Shown here piece by piece: positions 44,510 through 53,133 of a DNA stretch of 64,000 bases. Positions within the stretch are counted from its first letter, which is position 1. Each line of letters starts with the position of its first letter. The notes under the pieces are model-generated. The model worked only from the letters and a program-made list of their open reading frames with translations. It was not told the DNA's origin and made no database searches. Location of the stretch: positions 5,791 to 69,790 of the forward strand of contig NZ_JAGXJW010000011.1 of NCBI RefSeq assembly GCF_019091135.1. The letters run 5' to 3'. Made by a program: the position numbers and the translations under genes. Origin of the DNA: Cohnella sp. GbtcB17. Its GTDB lineage: Bacteria; Bacillota; Bacilli; Paenibacillales; Paenibacillaceae.

Positions 44510-45736
44510 TCATTTCCCGCCCCCGCCTCGCACGGACGGGAGCAGCAGCAGGAACGGCACAAGCGCCGCCCAGCCCGCAAAGAAAGACAGGGCGAACACA
44601 GTCGGCAGCCCCGCCCGCTCGGCCAGCGCGGCCCCGATGAGCGGCGCGGCGATGCCCCTGAAGCCGACCAGCGACAAGTAAATCCCGCTGAAGGAAGACA
44701 AGTAGCGCCCCGACGAGCGTGACAAATAGTTCATCCACGCCAGGTCCATGCCCGCCGAAGCGATACCCGCCGCGAACGCGCCGGCCGCGGCGGGCCAGAA
44801 ACCCGGCAGCAGCCAATAGGCCAGCGGCAGCAGCGTGCCCGCCGCCGCGCACCAGGACAGGACCGGGATCGCCGTTCGCTTGTCGATGACATGCCCCCAG
44901 ATCGGGTTGAACAACAGCGCGGCGGCCGTCGTCGCCATGCTGATCAAGCCGATCTGCCCGTTGTCGAGGTTCATTTTGCCGACCTGGTACACCGGGTAGA
45001 CCGATGCCGGCAGCAGCATAAAGAACTCGTAAATAAATACGCCGGCGAGCAGCAGCTGGAAGCTGCGGTCCGCGCGAAGCGCGGAGAGCGTCTCCGTCCA
45101 GCGCGCTCCCCCGGAGGAAGCCTTCTCCTCTTGCGTCGACTCCGGCTCGCGAATGCGCGCGAACATGCAAATGCCGACGACGCCGAGGACGAATCCGACG
45201 AGCGCCGCCGTGCGAAAATCTCCCGCCAGCCATTTCCCCGACACGTAAGTCCCCGCAAGCGTCGCCAGCCCCGCGGACACCCGGACGATGGACATGTACG
45301 TCGCCCGCTTGCCTTCCGGATAGATGGACCGCATGAGACCGACATAAGCGGGCGTTGCCACGCCCTGGAGCGCAAAAAAGAGCAGCGTCAACGCGGCCAG
45401 CGATAGCGGATCGCTAACGAACGCCATCGGCAGCAGCGCAAGCCTAGCCGCTCCGTGGAACAGAAAGACGAGCCTTACCTTGCCGTATCCCGCCGTAAGC
45501 TTCCCCCAAAATATCGCCAGCAAATTCGCTGCCGCCGCAGCGGAAGCGATCGCCGCCGTATGCCACGCGCCGCCGCCGAAGCGGAGTGCCATGACCGCCA
45601 GATACGGGACAATCATCCCGATGCAAAGGCTGTTCACGACCGCGGCCGCGATATCGATCCGCCAATTCCTGCGCAGCAGCGCATGAGCCACTTCCGGCGC
45701 CTGCGATTCGGAAGCTTGCTCGTCGGCTTCGCTCAT
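44510..45736 (-). CDS. Major facilitator superfamily transporter
   Basis: A 408-residue MFS carrier with about twelve hydrophobic segments. Recognisable features are the early loop GKLTAGYGKVRLVFLFHGAARL and the central GLISMATTAAALLFNPIWGHVIDKRTAIPV. Start ATG at 45736 has GGAGGAGGAG 5 nt upstream, 18 bp after the GH106-like gene, so it is the last gene of the LacI-controlled glycoside operon. It may move a monosaccharide or exchange a product, since the ABC importer already handles the oligosaccharide. Specificity unknown. Confidence 0.88.
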   Translation of the reverse strand: MSEADEQASESQAPEVAHALLRRNWRIDIAAAVVNSLCIGMIVPYLAVMALRFGGGAWHTAAIASAAAAANLLAIFWGKLTAGYGKVRLVFLFHGAARLALLPMAFVSDPLSLAALTLLFFALQGVATPAYVGLMRSIYPEGKRATYMSIVRVSAGLATLAGTYVSGKWLAGDFRTAALVGFVLGVVGICMFARIREPESTQEEKASSGGARWTETLSALRADRSFQLLLAGVFIYEFFMLLPASVYPVYQVGKMNLDNGQIGLISMATTAAALLFNPIWGHVIDKRTAIPVLSWCAAAGTLLPLAYWLLPGFWPAAAGAFAAGIASAGMDLAWMNYLSRSSGRYLSSFSGIYLSLVGFRGIAAPLIGAALAERAGLPTVFALSFFAGWAALVPFLLLLPSVRGGGGK

Positions 45737-45754
45737 GCCGGCTCCTCCTCCCCG

Positions 45755-48700
45755 CTATGCCCCGCTCGGGTTCCGCGACTGCGCGGGCAGCTTCAATCGC
45801 AAACGGGGCTCCGCCATCCCCGCCGGCACGAGCGCGTACGCTTCGCTGTATGCTTCGCCCTCCGTGAGCCAGTTGCTTGGCGCATAGTATGGCGTCAGCA
45901 CCGGCAGCTGGTGGAGCGGTCCGAACGTGTTGCGCCGCGTCAGTATCCATTTCACTTCAAGCTCACTCTCGCCCGAGATCGGCACTTCGTACGGATGCCA
46001 GACGACGGTGTGTGCGCCGGTATGCCTTCTAGTCTGTGTCTCGCCGGTTTGCGCTTCGCCGCCCGTGCCTGCGTCCGTACGTGCCTCCGCTTCGCGAACG
46101 ACGATCGCGGCCGCGCCTTCGCCGAACGCAGCGTACAGTTCGCCGCCGGCATGCGCCGTTCCGAGCGCTGCCGCCGCGCGCGCCACTTCTTCCCGACTGA
46201 TCCTGTACGTGATCGCCCCGCCGTAAAAAGGCAGTCCCTGCCCAAAAACATCGCCCGCCTCCAGCCGCTCCGGCAGACGCATCAAGGTCGGCTGCGTCCC
46301 GTTCAGAACGACGCCGAAGCCGCCGAGCAAGTAGAGATTCTCCAGGTCGAAGTCGGCGTGCAGGTCCGCGGACACCTCGAGCAGATTGTTGCCTTGCCGC
46401 AACAGCTCGGGCGCAATACGGAGCTTGGCGAAGCAAGGATCGATCCACCACCCTGCAGCTGACGAAGTGTCGACTGAGATGCCGTTCAGCTCGATCTGGA
46501 GCAGATCCGGCCGTTCAGCAGCCAGACAAATCTCGCCCTGCGGCGGCGCCTCGACTTCGAATGCGAAACGCAGCGACAATCGCGTCCCCTTCCCCGCGGA
46601 TTCGGCCAGATATTTGCGACGGTACCAAGGCTGGATCATGTCGCCTGCCCGCAGCGGCAGCCCAAGCTCGCGGCGCGCCGCGACGTCGATCTGCAGCACT
46701 TCCTGGGCGGGACGCCATTCGCCGTCGTCCAATCGCCATTCGGCTCTGTCGAGCACGCAAACGTTGGGCTCCTCCAGCTCGTACGTGAACGGCCCTTGAA
46801 GCGGAACCTCCGCGACGTCGGCATACCGTACCGCCGCAGGCAGCGTCTCCTCCGAGTCAATCTTCCCGCAGCTCAAGACGAAGACGCGCTCGCCGGACGG
46901 GGGAAAATCCGTCGTCAACACCAGCTCGCTGCCCTCGCGCACCGCCTCCACGGCAAATCGTTCGCCCGTGAGGCAGTTCCACTCCTCGACGGCCGCGTCG
47001 CTCTTCCCCAAGTCGTTCACCCCCGAGTCGCTTGCCCCCGCGTCGCTCGCCCCCAAGTCATTCGCCCCCGAATCGCTCGCCCCCAAGTCGTTCGCCCTCA
47101 AATCGCTCGCTCCCCCGCCGCCAACCGGCGCCTGCAGCCGGATCGTGACATTGCGCAGTTCCTTCGTCCTGTCCATGTTCATCAGGACCGCGATCACCCG
47201 GCCTTCCGTCCGGCGAACCTGCGCGTGAATGTCCCGCAGCGGTTCGCCGTCAGCGCCCCGCGCGGACACAGTCGCGCCAGCGGCGGCTCCCGCGCGCAGC
47301 AGCGCCGCCAGCTCCGCCGTCTCGCAGCGGATTGCCTGCCCGCCGGCGGCAAATGCGGCACAACTCTCGCTCGACAGCGCGTCCACATAACCCGGCGCCT
47401 CGCCCGCAAACACGACCCGGCCGCCCGCCGCCGCAAACTGCTCCAACAACCGCAGCGTATCGCTCCGGATCGTCGTCATGCCGGACACGAGCACCGCGCG
47501 ATAGACCGCGCGGCCCACCCGAAGACGCGGCTTCCCGTCTTCCCCCGTTTCGACGCATGCCAGCCTGGACATCATTTCCTCGTCGCCGTAATCGAAGTCG
47601 ATCCGTTCGCCCGCCAGCAGATGGTACAACGCCGCGAACTTACGCTCGAGCTCCTGAACCGCCGACGACACCGCCGAAAGGCCTCGCGACCAGCCCGGAT
47701 AGGTCTGGCACCAGACGCTCTCGACCGGATGGACGACCAGCAACTCGCACGCAGGCTCCCCCTGCGACAGCAACAGTCCGAGCCGTGCGTAGTAAGTCTC
47801 CACGGTCTCGTACTGCCGCCACCAGGCGGACTGGTAGAAAATGCTCGCGGGGTAATCGCGCTTGGCCTCGCCCGCCATCGTGTACCAGGACAAGTGATGG
47901 CAGCGGAGATTAATGCCGAGCAGCGCCTGCCAGTCACCCACCGCCTTGTGCCCTTGCAGCGTCATCTGCCAGCCCGTGCAGCCGTACAGCTCCGACATGA
48001 GCCAGGGCCGCCCGAGCTGGCGCGCCGCGGACGAGAGCTGCTTGACGATCCAGTAGTTGACGTTGCCTTCGGTCAGCACGTCCACGCCGGGATGGCTCAT
48101 ATGCTCGTAAAAGCGCATGACCGAGCCGACCATCGCGGTCTCGGCCGTCAGGCTGTCCTCGTGCAGCGTGTGTCCGGTCAATGCGATCCCGTTCGCCTCG
48201 CACCAGTCGCCGATCGGCTTCGCGAAGCTTTCCATGAACAGCTCGGTCAGCAGTTCCGCGTAGTGCCATTTGACCTGCGAGACGGCGCGGCCCTCGACCT
48301 GCAGGAACAGCTCCGGCAGTCGCGGCGCCAGGTCGTAGCCGAACCGCTCGCGAAAGCGCTCGAACAGCGATGCCGTCCAGGGCGCGAGCCATTCCGGATC
48401 TGGATTGGCAAGCCCGAAGCCGTCCAGCAGCGCGCCGCGGTGAGGCTCATCGGTAAAAATGCCTTTGATGGAGCGCCCCAGCCGATCGCCGCACGCATTT
48501 TTGTAGGCTTCATGAGTCAGCTCGATAAAGCGGTCCACGGCTTCGCGGTTCATCGTGTCGACGTACGTGTAGCCGTTATAAAAGCTCTCGCTCGCCTGCT
48601 CTTCGACAGTGAAACAAAGCGCCCACCGGCCTGGCGCGGGCCGCTCTCCGTCCGCAAGCTGCCGCACTTCGCAAGCTGCGAGTCCGTCAAGCGCACACTC

Positions 48701-49096
48701 GAACAGGGCCAGCGGCGGCACCTGAGGCGGGATGAATGCCTCCGCGCCGCTGACGCGCAGCCGGATGAACTTCCGGCGGTAATCGGGCTCCCGCGTAACG
48801 AGTCCGCCGGCGGTCCCGCTCGGCCACCGGTCCTCGTCGTAGAGCCACGCCTCCATGCCAAGCCGCTCTGCCTCGTCCGCGCACGCGTTGATCAGCTTCA
48901 TCCATTCCTCGCCCATGTATTCGGTCGCCAGCCCCGTCCGCGAATGCATGAAGAAGCCGCCAAAGCCCATCTCCTTGAGAACGCCGATCTGGCGGATCAG
49001 CTCCTCCTGCCGCAGCTCGCCGTTCCAGGACCAGAACGGCTTGCCGCGGTAATCGACGGGCGGACGCTCGAACTGTTCCTGCAGCAGGTCGCTCAT
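45755..49096 (-). CDS. Large glycoside hydrolase, GH106-like (rhamnosidase-type)
   Basis: A 1113-residue cytoplasmic protein; no signal peptide. The N-terminal block (RPPVDYRGKPFWSWNGEL, LIRQIGVLKEMGFGGFFMHSR, WLYDEDRWPSG) resembles the TIM-barrel domain of GH106 alpha-L-rhamnosidases and related unclassified glycosidases; FTDEP (around residues 200-205) is a likely acidic active-site block. Beta-sandwich domains follow toward the C-terminus (about 760-1100). Residues 663-702 are eight pentapeptide repeats. The open frame extends upstream, but the ATG at 49096 overlaps the preceding GH78 stop by four bases (ATGA), which fixes the start. Family placement is by resemblance; a rhamnoside substrate is inferred from the adjacent GH78 gene. 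Confidence 0.8.
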   Translation of the reverse strand: MSDLLQEQFERPPVDYRGKPFWSWNGELRQEELIRQIGVLKEMGFGGFFMHSRTGLATEYMGEEWMKLINACADEAERLGMEAWLYDEDRWPSGTAGGLVTREPDYRRKFIRLRVSGAEAFIPPQVPPLALFECALDGLAACEVRQLADGERPAPGRWALCFTVEEQASESFYNGYTYVDTMNREAVDRFIELTHEAYKNACGDRLGRSIKGIFTDEPHRGALLDGFGLANPDPEWLAPWTASLFERFRERFGYDLAPRLPELFLQVEGRAVSQVKWHYAELLTELFMESFAKPIGDWCEANGIALTGHTLHEDSLTAETAMVGSVMRFYEHMSHPGVDVLTEGNVNYWIVKQLSSAARQLGRPWLMSELYGCTGWQMTLQGHKAVGDWQALLGINLRCHHLSWYTMAGEAKRDYPASIFYQSAWWRQYETVETYYARLGLLLSQGEPACELLVVHPVESVWCQTYPGWSRGLSAVSSAVQELERKFAALYHLLAGERIDFDYGDEEMMSRLACVETGEDGKPRLRVGRAVYRAVLVSGMTTIRSDTLRLLEQFAAAGGRVVFAGEAPGYVDALSSESCAAFAAGGQAIRCETAELAALLRAGAAAGATVSARGADGEPLRDIHAQVRRTEGRVIAVLMNMDRTKELRNVTIRLQAPVGGGGASDLRANDLGASDSGANDLGASDAGASDSGVNDLGKSDAAVEEWNCLTGERFAVEAVREGSELVLTTDFPPSGERVFVLSCGKIDSEETLPAAVRYADVAEVPLQGPFTYELEEPNVCVLDRAEWRLDDGEWRPAQEVLQIDVAARRELGLPLRAGDMIQPWYRRKYLAESAGKGTRLSLRFAFEVEAPPQGEICLAAERPDLLQIELNGISVDTSSAAGWWIDPCFAKLRIAPELLRQGNNLLEVSADLHADFDLENLYLLGGFGVVLNGTQPTLMRLPERLEAGDVFGQGLPFYGGAITYRISREEVARAAAALGTAHAGGELYAAFGEGAAAIVVREAEARTDAGTGGEAQTGETQTRRHTGAHTVVWHPYEVPISGESELEVKWILTRRNTFGPLHQLPVLTPYYAPSNWLTEGEAYSEAYALVPAGMAEPRLRLKLPAQSRNPSGA
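46991..47110. repeat. 15-bp in-frame repeat, eight units, inside the glycosidase gene
   Basis: Eight 15-bp units encode pentapeptides of form [A/V/K]-[S/N]-D-x-[G/A/R] (for example ANDLG, ASDSG), residues 663-702 of the GH106-like protein. An acidic, flexible linker between domains is the likely product; unit number may vary between strains. Confidence 0.85.
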
Positions 49097-51303
49097 CTCG
49101 ATCCGCTCCTCTCCGATTGCGCCTCCAGCGATTCGCCGCCCCGGCGGATCCTTGCCGCGACGCCTGCGACAACGACCTCGATGTCTTCCGGAACGTGAAT
49201 CTCGCCCGTCAATTCTCCTCCCGTCTCGCGCCGCCAGGAGACGGCGATCGTACCGCGCGGCGTGTGCACGGTGCCCGAGCAGCTCGCGATGCCGCCGACC
49301 GCCGTCGGCTCGAAGCGTACAGCCGCGAACCCCGGCGACAAGCACGTCACGCCCAGCACCGTCTCGGAAATCCACTTGACCGGCGTGCTAGACCAGGAAT
49401 GACACAGGCTGATCCGGTACGAGCCGTACGACTCGTAGGTCGTCAGCGCGTCGTGGTAGTCGTCCCCCGCGTACGAATCGGTGTAGGTCTCCCAAAAGGT
49501 CGTAGCGCCGCGGTCAAGCATGCCGCCCCAGACCTGCTCGATGATGCCGTAGGCGCGGTCGTGCATGCCGTACCGCGAGCAGCATTCGGCGAACTGGTAG
49601 GCGGACAGCGGCGTCACCGGATCGCGAAGCTCGTAGCTCGAGAGAAACGCTCGTGCCCGCTCATCGCCCACCATGCCGGCCGAGATGCCGAGCGCCTTAA
49701 CCGCCAGCCTGTTGTCCGGACGCATGAATTCGTCCTCGTGCGTCAGCGGTTGCGGAGGCAGCTGTCCGATACCGAGCGCCGGCAGATCCGCCGACAGCCT
49801 GCCTAGCGCGGAGAGCGTCATGCCGTAGATCGCCTGCAGCCCCGAAGCCCGTTCCTCCTCGGTCAGCGGCACCCATTCGATCAGGATGCTGCCCTCCGGC
49901 GACAGCCGGCCCGTCGATTCATCCGTATTTTCGAACACCCATCCCGCATGACGCCGCAGCGGTTCGCTCATTTCAAGCGCAAACGCGCGGTCGCCCGTAT
50001 AAAAAACATATTCGGCCACGGCCTGAATCCACCACAGCGTGTATTCGCAGATGCCGTTCATCCATTTGCCATGCGGCGTTCCCTCGCCCAGCTCGCGGAG
50101 CGCGCGCCGGATGACGGCCGTGTCGTCCCACAGGAAATAGCACGAGCGCGCCGCCATGTACAGGTCGAACGTCCAGTTGAGCCGATCGCGCTTGATGCCG
50201 TCCCAGAGCCCGATCTGATGGCAGATCCGGCTCGTATGGGCGGATACGTCGTAGATAAGCGGCAAGCGGGTGTCGGCGGACGCGAACGAGCCGGTCTGCT
50301 CCAGCGCGACCTGCACCGCCTCGAATCGGACCGATGCGGCGAACGCCGCTCCCGCCTCGCCGAGGAAAAACAGGCGCACGAAGCGCATGCCTTGCGGCAG
50401 CGTATGCAGCGACTCGCCCGGCGCGGCGCTGAACCATTCCGTAATGCAACCGTCGTAGCGTTCCAGCTCCTGCATCGATTCCGCGCCGTTCCAGAGCACG
50501 GTAAGCGCGGAGGTCCCTTCGTTGACGAGACGGATTCGCGCGTTGTGCTCGCGCCCGAGATCGACCGTCGCCTGCGGCAGCGAGGCAAGATCGAGCCGCT
50601 GCTGCGCCTCCCGGCGAAGCTTCCATTCGTTCTGCTTGCGGAGGTGGTAGAACAGCTCCAATCGCTCGGGCACCGGCTCCGCCAGCGGCGCTCCGCCGAT
50701 ACCGGCCAGCGTGCCGCCGAAGCGCCAGGCGCCGTCGCCCGTCGGCGAAGCGTCAACGCCGGAGCCCGTCGGCACTTCCGCATCCGTCAGCGGCGTCGCG
50801 ACGATGTCGCCGTAGCCGCCGCGCACGAACCAATCCGGCGACGACTCGAGGTCGCCGAACGGCTCCTCGCCGAGCAGCGCGACGACGTCGGCGCGCTCGC
50901 CGTCTGCGAGCCAGTCCTCGCCGCTCGGCAGCCACACTCCTTCTCCTTCTACGAATCCGATAAAACCGACCGTGCGCGCGTGCAGGTAGGCGTTGACGTC
51001 GGCAATCGGATAGACGTCGTTGGCCAAGATCTCGACGCTGAACGTGTGCCGGCCCGCCGGGATCGACGCGGGGAAGCCGGCGACGCTCGCAAACGTCGCG
51101 GCTGCGGCCGGAGATTCGGAGATGCGGCCGACGATGTCGCCGTTCCAGCGGACGACGGCCGCGCCCGTAAGCGCCATGCGAAACGCGGCGCCCTCCACAG
51201 GCGCGTCCGCATTAAGATGCGCAGTCAGCGTCAAGCTGCGTTGTTGATGGCGTTCCCGATGCCAAATCCACTTGGGAAGCGCGCGGTTGTTAACGATGTC
51301 CAA
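49093..51303 (-). CDS. GH78-like alpha-L-rhamnosidase
   Basis: A 736-residue GH78-family-like enzyme without a signal peptide. An N-terminal jelly-roll domain (residues 1 to about 180) is followed by the (alpha/alpha)6 barrel with LWDGIKRDRLNWTFDLYMAARSC, corresponding to the conserved D-G-x-K-R-D-R catalytic region, and WVPLTEEE, then a C-terminal beta-domain beginning SLCHSWSSTPVKWISETVLGV, a typical GH78 ending. It would release L-rhamnose from imported oligosaccharides or glycosides. The start is a TTG at 51303 with AGAGG 10 nt upstream; no ATG is close. It follows the permease gene by 37 bp and overlaps the next glycosidase by four bases. Confidence 0.87.
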   Translation of the reverse strand: MDIVNNRALPKWIWHRERHQQRSLTLTAHLNADAPVEGAAFRMALTGAAVVRWNGDIVGRISESPAAAATFASVAGFPASIPAGRHTFSVEILANDVYPIADVNAYLHARTVGFIGFVEGEGVWLPSGEDWLADGERADVVALLGEEPFGDLESSPDWFVRGGYGDIVATPLTDAEVPTGSGVDASPTGDGAWRFGGTLAGIGGAPLAEPVPERLELFYHLRKQNEWKLRREAQQRLDLASLPQATVDLGREHNARIRLVNEGTSALTVLWNGAESMQELERYDGCITEWFSAAPGESLHTLPQGMRFVRLFFLGEAGAAFAASVRFEAVQVALEQTGSFASADTRLPLIYDVSAHTSRICHQIGLWDGIKRDRLNWTFDLYMAARSCYFLWDDTAVIRRALRELGEGTPHGKWMNGICEYTLWWIQAVAEYVFYTGDRAFALEMSEPLRRHAGWVFENTDESTGRLSPEGSILIEWVPLTEEERASGLQAIYGMTLSALGRLSADLPALGIGQLPPQPLTHEDEFMRPDNRLAVKALGISAGMVGDERARAFLSSYELRDPVTPLSAYQFAECCSRYGMHDRAYGIIEQVWGGMLDRGATTFWETYTDSYAGDDYHDALTTYESYGSYRISLCHSWSSTPVKWISETVLGVTCLSPGFAAVRFEPTAVGGIASCSGTVHTPRGTIAVSWRRETGGELTGEIHVPEDIEVVVAGVAARIRRGGESLEAQSERSGSR

Positions 51304-51340
51304 GGTCAGTCAGCCTCTTTCCGGGCAATACGGTACGCGC

Positions 51341-52156
51341 TCACGCCTTCACGGCGCCGGTGACCATGCCTTCTATGTAATACTTCATGCCGAACAATAT
51401 GAGCAGGATCGTCGGCACGCTGCCGACGATATAAGCGGCGAAGGACAGTCCGATGTCCGTCCGGCCCGAGCGGTTGAGCCCGACCGCGGCCATCGTGAAC
51501 GTCTGGTGCTCCTGGCTCAGCACGATAAACGGCCACAGGTAATCGCTGTATACCGCAAGGAAGGTGACGATCGCGACGGTGACGAGGATCGGCAGACTCA
51601 GCGGCAGCGCGATCCGGGAGTAGACATAAAATTCGCCGCCGCCGTCGATCCGGGCCGCCTCGGACAGCTCCTGGGGCAGCGACTCGTAAAAGGTGCGGCA
51701 CAGCATGATGCCGAGCAGCTGCGTGCCCGCGATGTAGGGCAGGATCAGGCCCAGGTAGCTGTTCGTGAAGCCCAGATTGTTGATAATCGCATAGAGCGGC
51801 ACGATGTTGAGCAGCGAGGGAATCATCATGACGCCGATCAGCATCAGGTACAGCAAGCCGCGCAATGGGAAACGGTGCCGGGCGAACACGAAGCCGGACA
51901 GCGAACCGAGCAGCACGGCGCCCAGCACGGTGACGAAGCAGACGTATAGCGAATGGCCGATGCTGGCTTTGACGGCGTCCCAGGCGGCCGAATAATTTTC
52001 CCATTTGAGCGCGGACGGCAGGCCCCAGAAGTCGACGAGAATCTCGATCTGGTCCTTGAACGAAAAGTAGATCAACAGAAAAAAGGGCACGAGCGTGGCG
52101 ACGAGAAGCGCAACAAGCACGGCGGAGCCCGCCCATTTCGACAAGCGCGCGGTCAT
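51341..52156 (-). CDS. Carbohydrate ABC transporter permease, MalG type
   Basis: A 271-residue permease with six predicted membrane segments and the EAA loop SEAARIDGGGEFYVYSRIALPLSLP. ATG at 52156 has GGAGG 7 nt upstream, 11 bp after the first permease gene. It forms the CUT1 importer of the rhamnoside-type operon; its ATPase is not encoded here. Confidence 0.94.
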   Translation of the reverse strand: MTARLSKWAGSAVLVALLVATLVPFFLLIYFSFKDQIEILVDFWGLPSALKWENYSAAWDAVKASIGHSLYVCFVTVLGAVLLGSLSGFVFARHRFPLRGLLYLMLIGVMMIPSLLNIVPLYAIINNLGFTNSYLGLILPYIAGTQLLGIMLCRTFYESLPQELSEAARIDGGGEFYVYSRIALPLSLPILVTVAIVTFLAVYSDYLWPFIVLSQEHQTFTMAAVGLNRSGRTDIGLSFAAYIVGSVPTILLILFGMKYYIEGMVTGAVKA

Positions 52157-52167
52157 GGCAGGACCTC

Positions 52168-53046
52168 CTAGTAGTCGGTTTTGAGAAACTTCATATTAAA
52201 CAGCGTCAGCGCGAGAATAACGAGGAACAACGAGACGCCGATCGCGGAGCCGTAGCCGTACTGCGAACTGCCGAACGCGGCGTTGTACATGATCATCGCC
52301 GGGTTGGACGGCGCGACGCCGGGGCCGCCGCCCGTCATGACCATGATCTTGACGAAGTCTTGCAGGCTGCCGATGATCGTCAAAATGGTCACCACTTTGA
52401 ATTGGGGCACGAGAAACGGCAGATGAATCCGGGTGAAAACCTGCCAGCCGTTCGCGCCGTCGATCCGGGCCGCCACGATCTGCACCTGGCTCATGTTGCC
52501 GATGGCCGCGTAGAAGATCAGGAACGGAAGACCGGCGATAAACGGGAAATTGTAAAAAACGATCGCCCATAGCGCGGTGCCGTCTTCGCCGAGCCAGGCG
52601 TGCGTCCAGCTCTCGAGGCCCGCGAGCGTCAGCAGCTGGTTCAGCAAGCCGTTGTTCGGGTCGTAAATGTTCTGCCACAGCAGAATCGTCACGATGCCGG
52701 GCAGCAGCATGGGTAAAATGAAGCCGGTTCGGAACGTGTATTTGATTCTCGGTCCGCCGATCAGAAAGATCAGTTCGGCGGCGATCAACGGGAATACGAT
52801 CGCTTTGACGACGTCCGTCAGCGTGTATATCACCTGGTTGACGGCGCCCGTCCGGAAGCTCGAATCGCCGAACATGGTCCGGAAGTTATGCAGGCCGGTC
52901 CACTTGGACTGTACGAGGTTCCAATCGGTGAAGGAATGGAAGAACGCGAGGATGACCGGATAATAAAGAAAAACCGCGATAAACAAAAAAGAGGGCAACA
53001 GAAATAAATAGGATAGCCCGTATCGTTTCCATCGCACCGTATTCAT
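52168..53046 (-). CDS. Sugar ABC transporter permease, MalF/LacF type
   Basis: A 292-residue permease with six predicted membrane segments; LSYLFLLPSFLFIAVFLYYPVILAF is a typical first membrane helix, and the EAA-like loop reads AARIDGANGWQVFTRIHLPFL. ATG at 53046 has AAAGGAG 8 nt upstream, 87 bp after the binding-protein gene. The gap holds nothing else recognisable. Confidence 0.94.
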   Translation of the reverse strand: MNTVRWKRYGLSYLFLLPSFLFIAVFLYYPVILAFFHSFTDWNLVQSKWTGLHNFRTMFGDSSFRTGAVNQVIYTLTDVVKAIVFPLIAAELIFLIGGPRIKYTFRTGFILPMLLPGIVTILLWQNIYDPNNGLLNQLLTLAGLESWTHAWLGEDGTALWAIVFYNFPFIAGLPFLIFYAAIGNMSQVQIVAARIDGANGWQVFTRIHLPFLVPQFKVVTILTIIGSLQDFVKIMVMTGGGPGVAPSNPAMIMYNAAFGSSQYGYGSAIGVSLFLVILALTLFNMKFLKTDY

Positions 53047-53133
53047 GGCATCAGCTCCTTTGAAACGGGACTCGCGCCGGCCCTGGCGGCCGGGAGCGCC
53101 ATCGGGCGCCCGCCGGACCGCTTGCGCGCGGGT

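Noticed and set aside
46796-49198. An 800-codon open frame opposite the GH106-like gene
   Set aside because: Antisense shadow with skewed Arg/His/Pro composition and no recognisable domain; the minus-strand reading is supported by ATGA overlap and family motifs.
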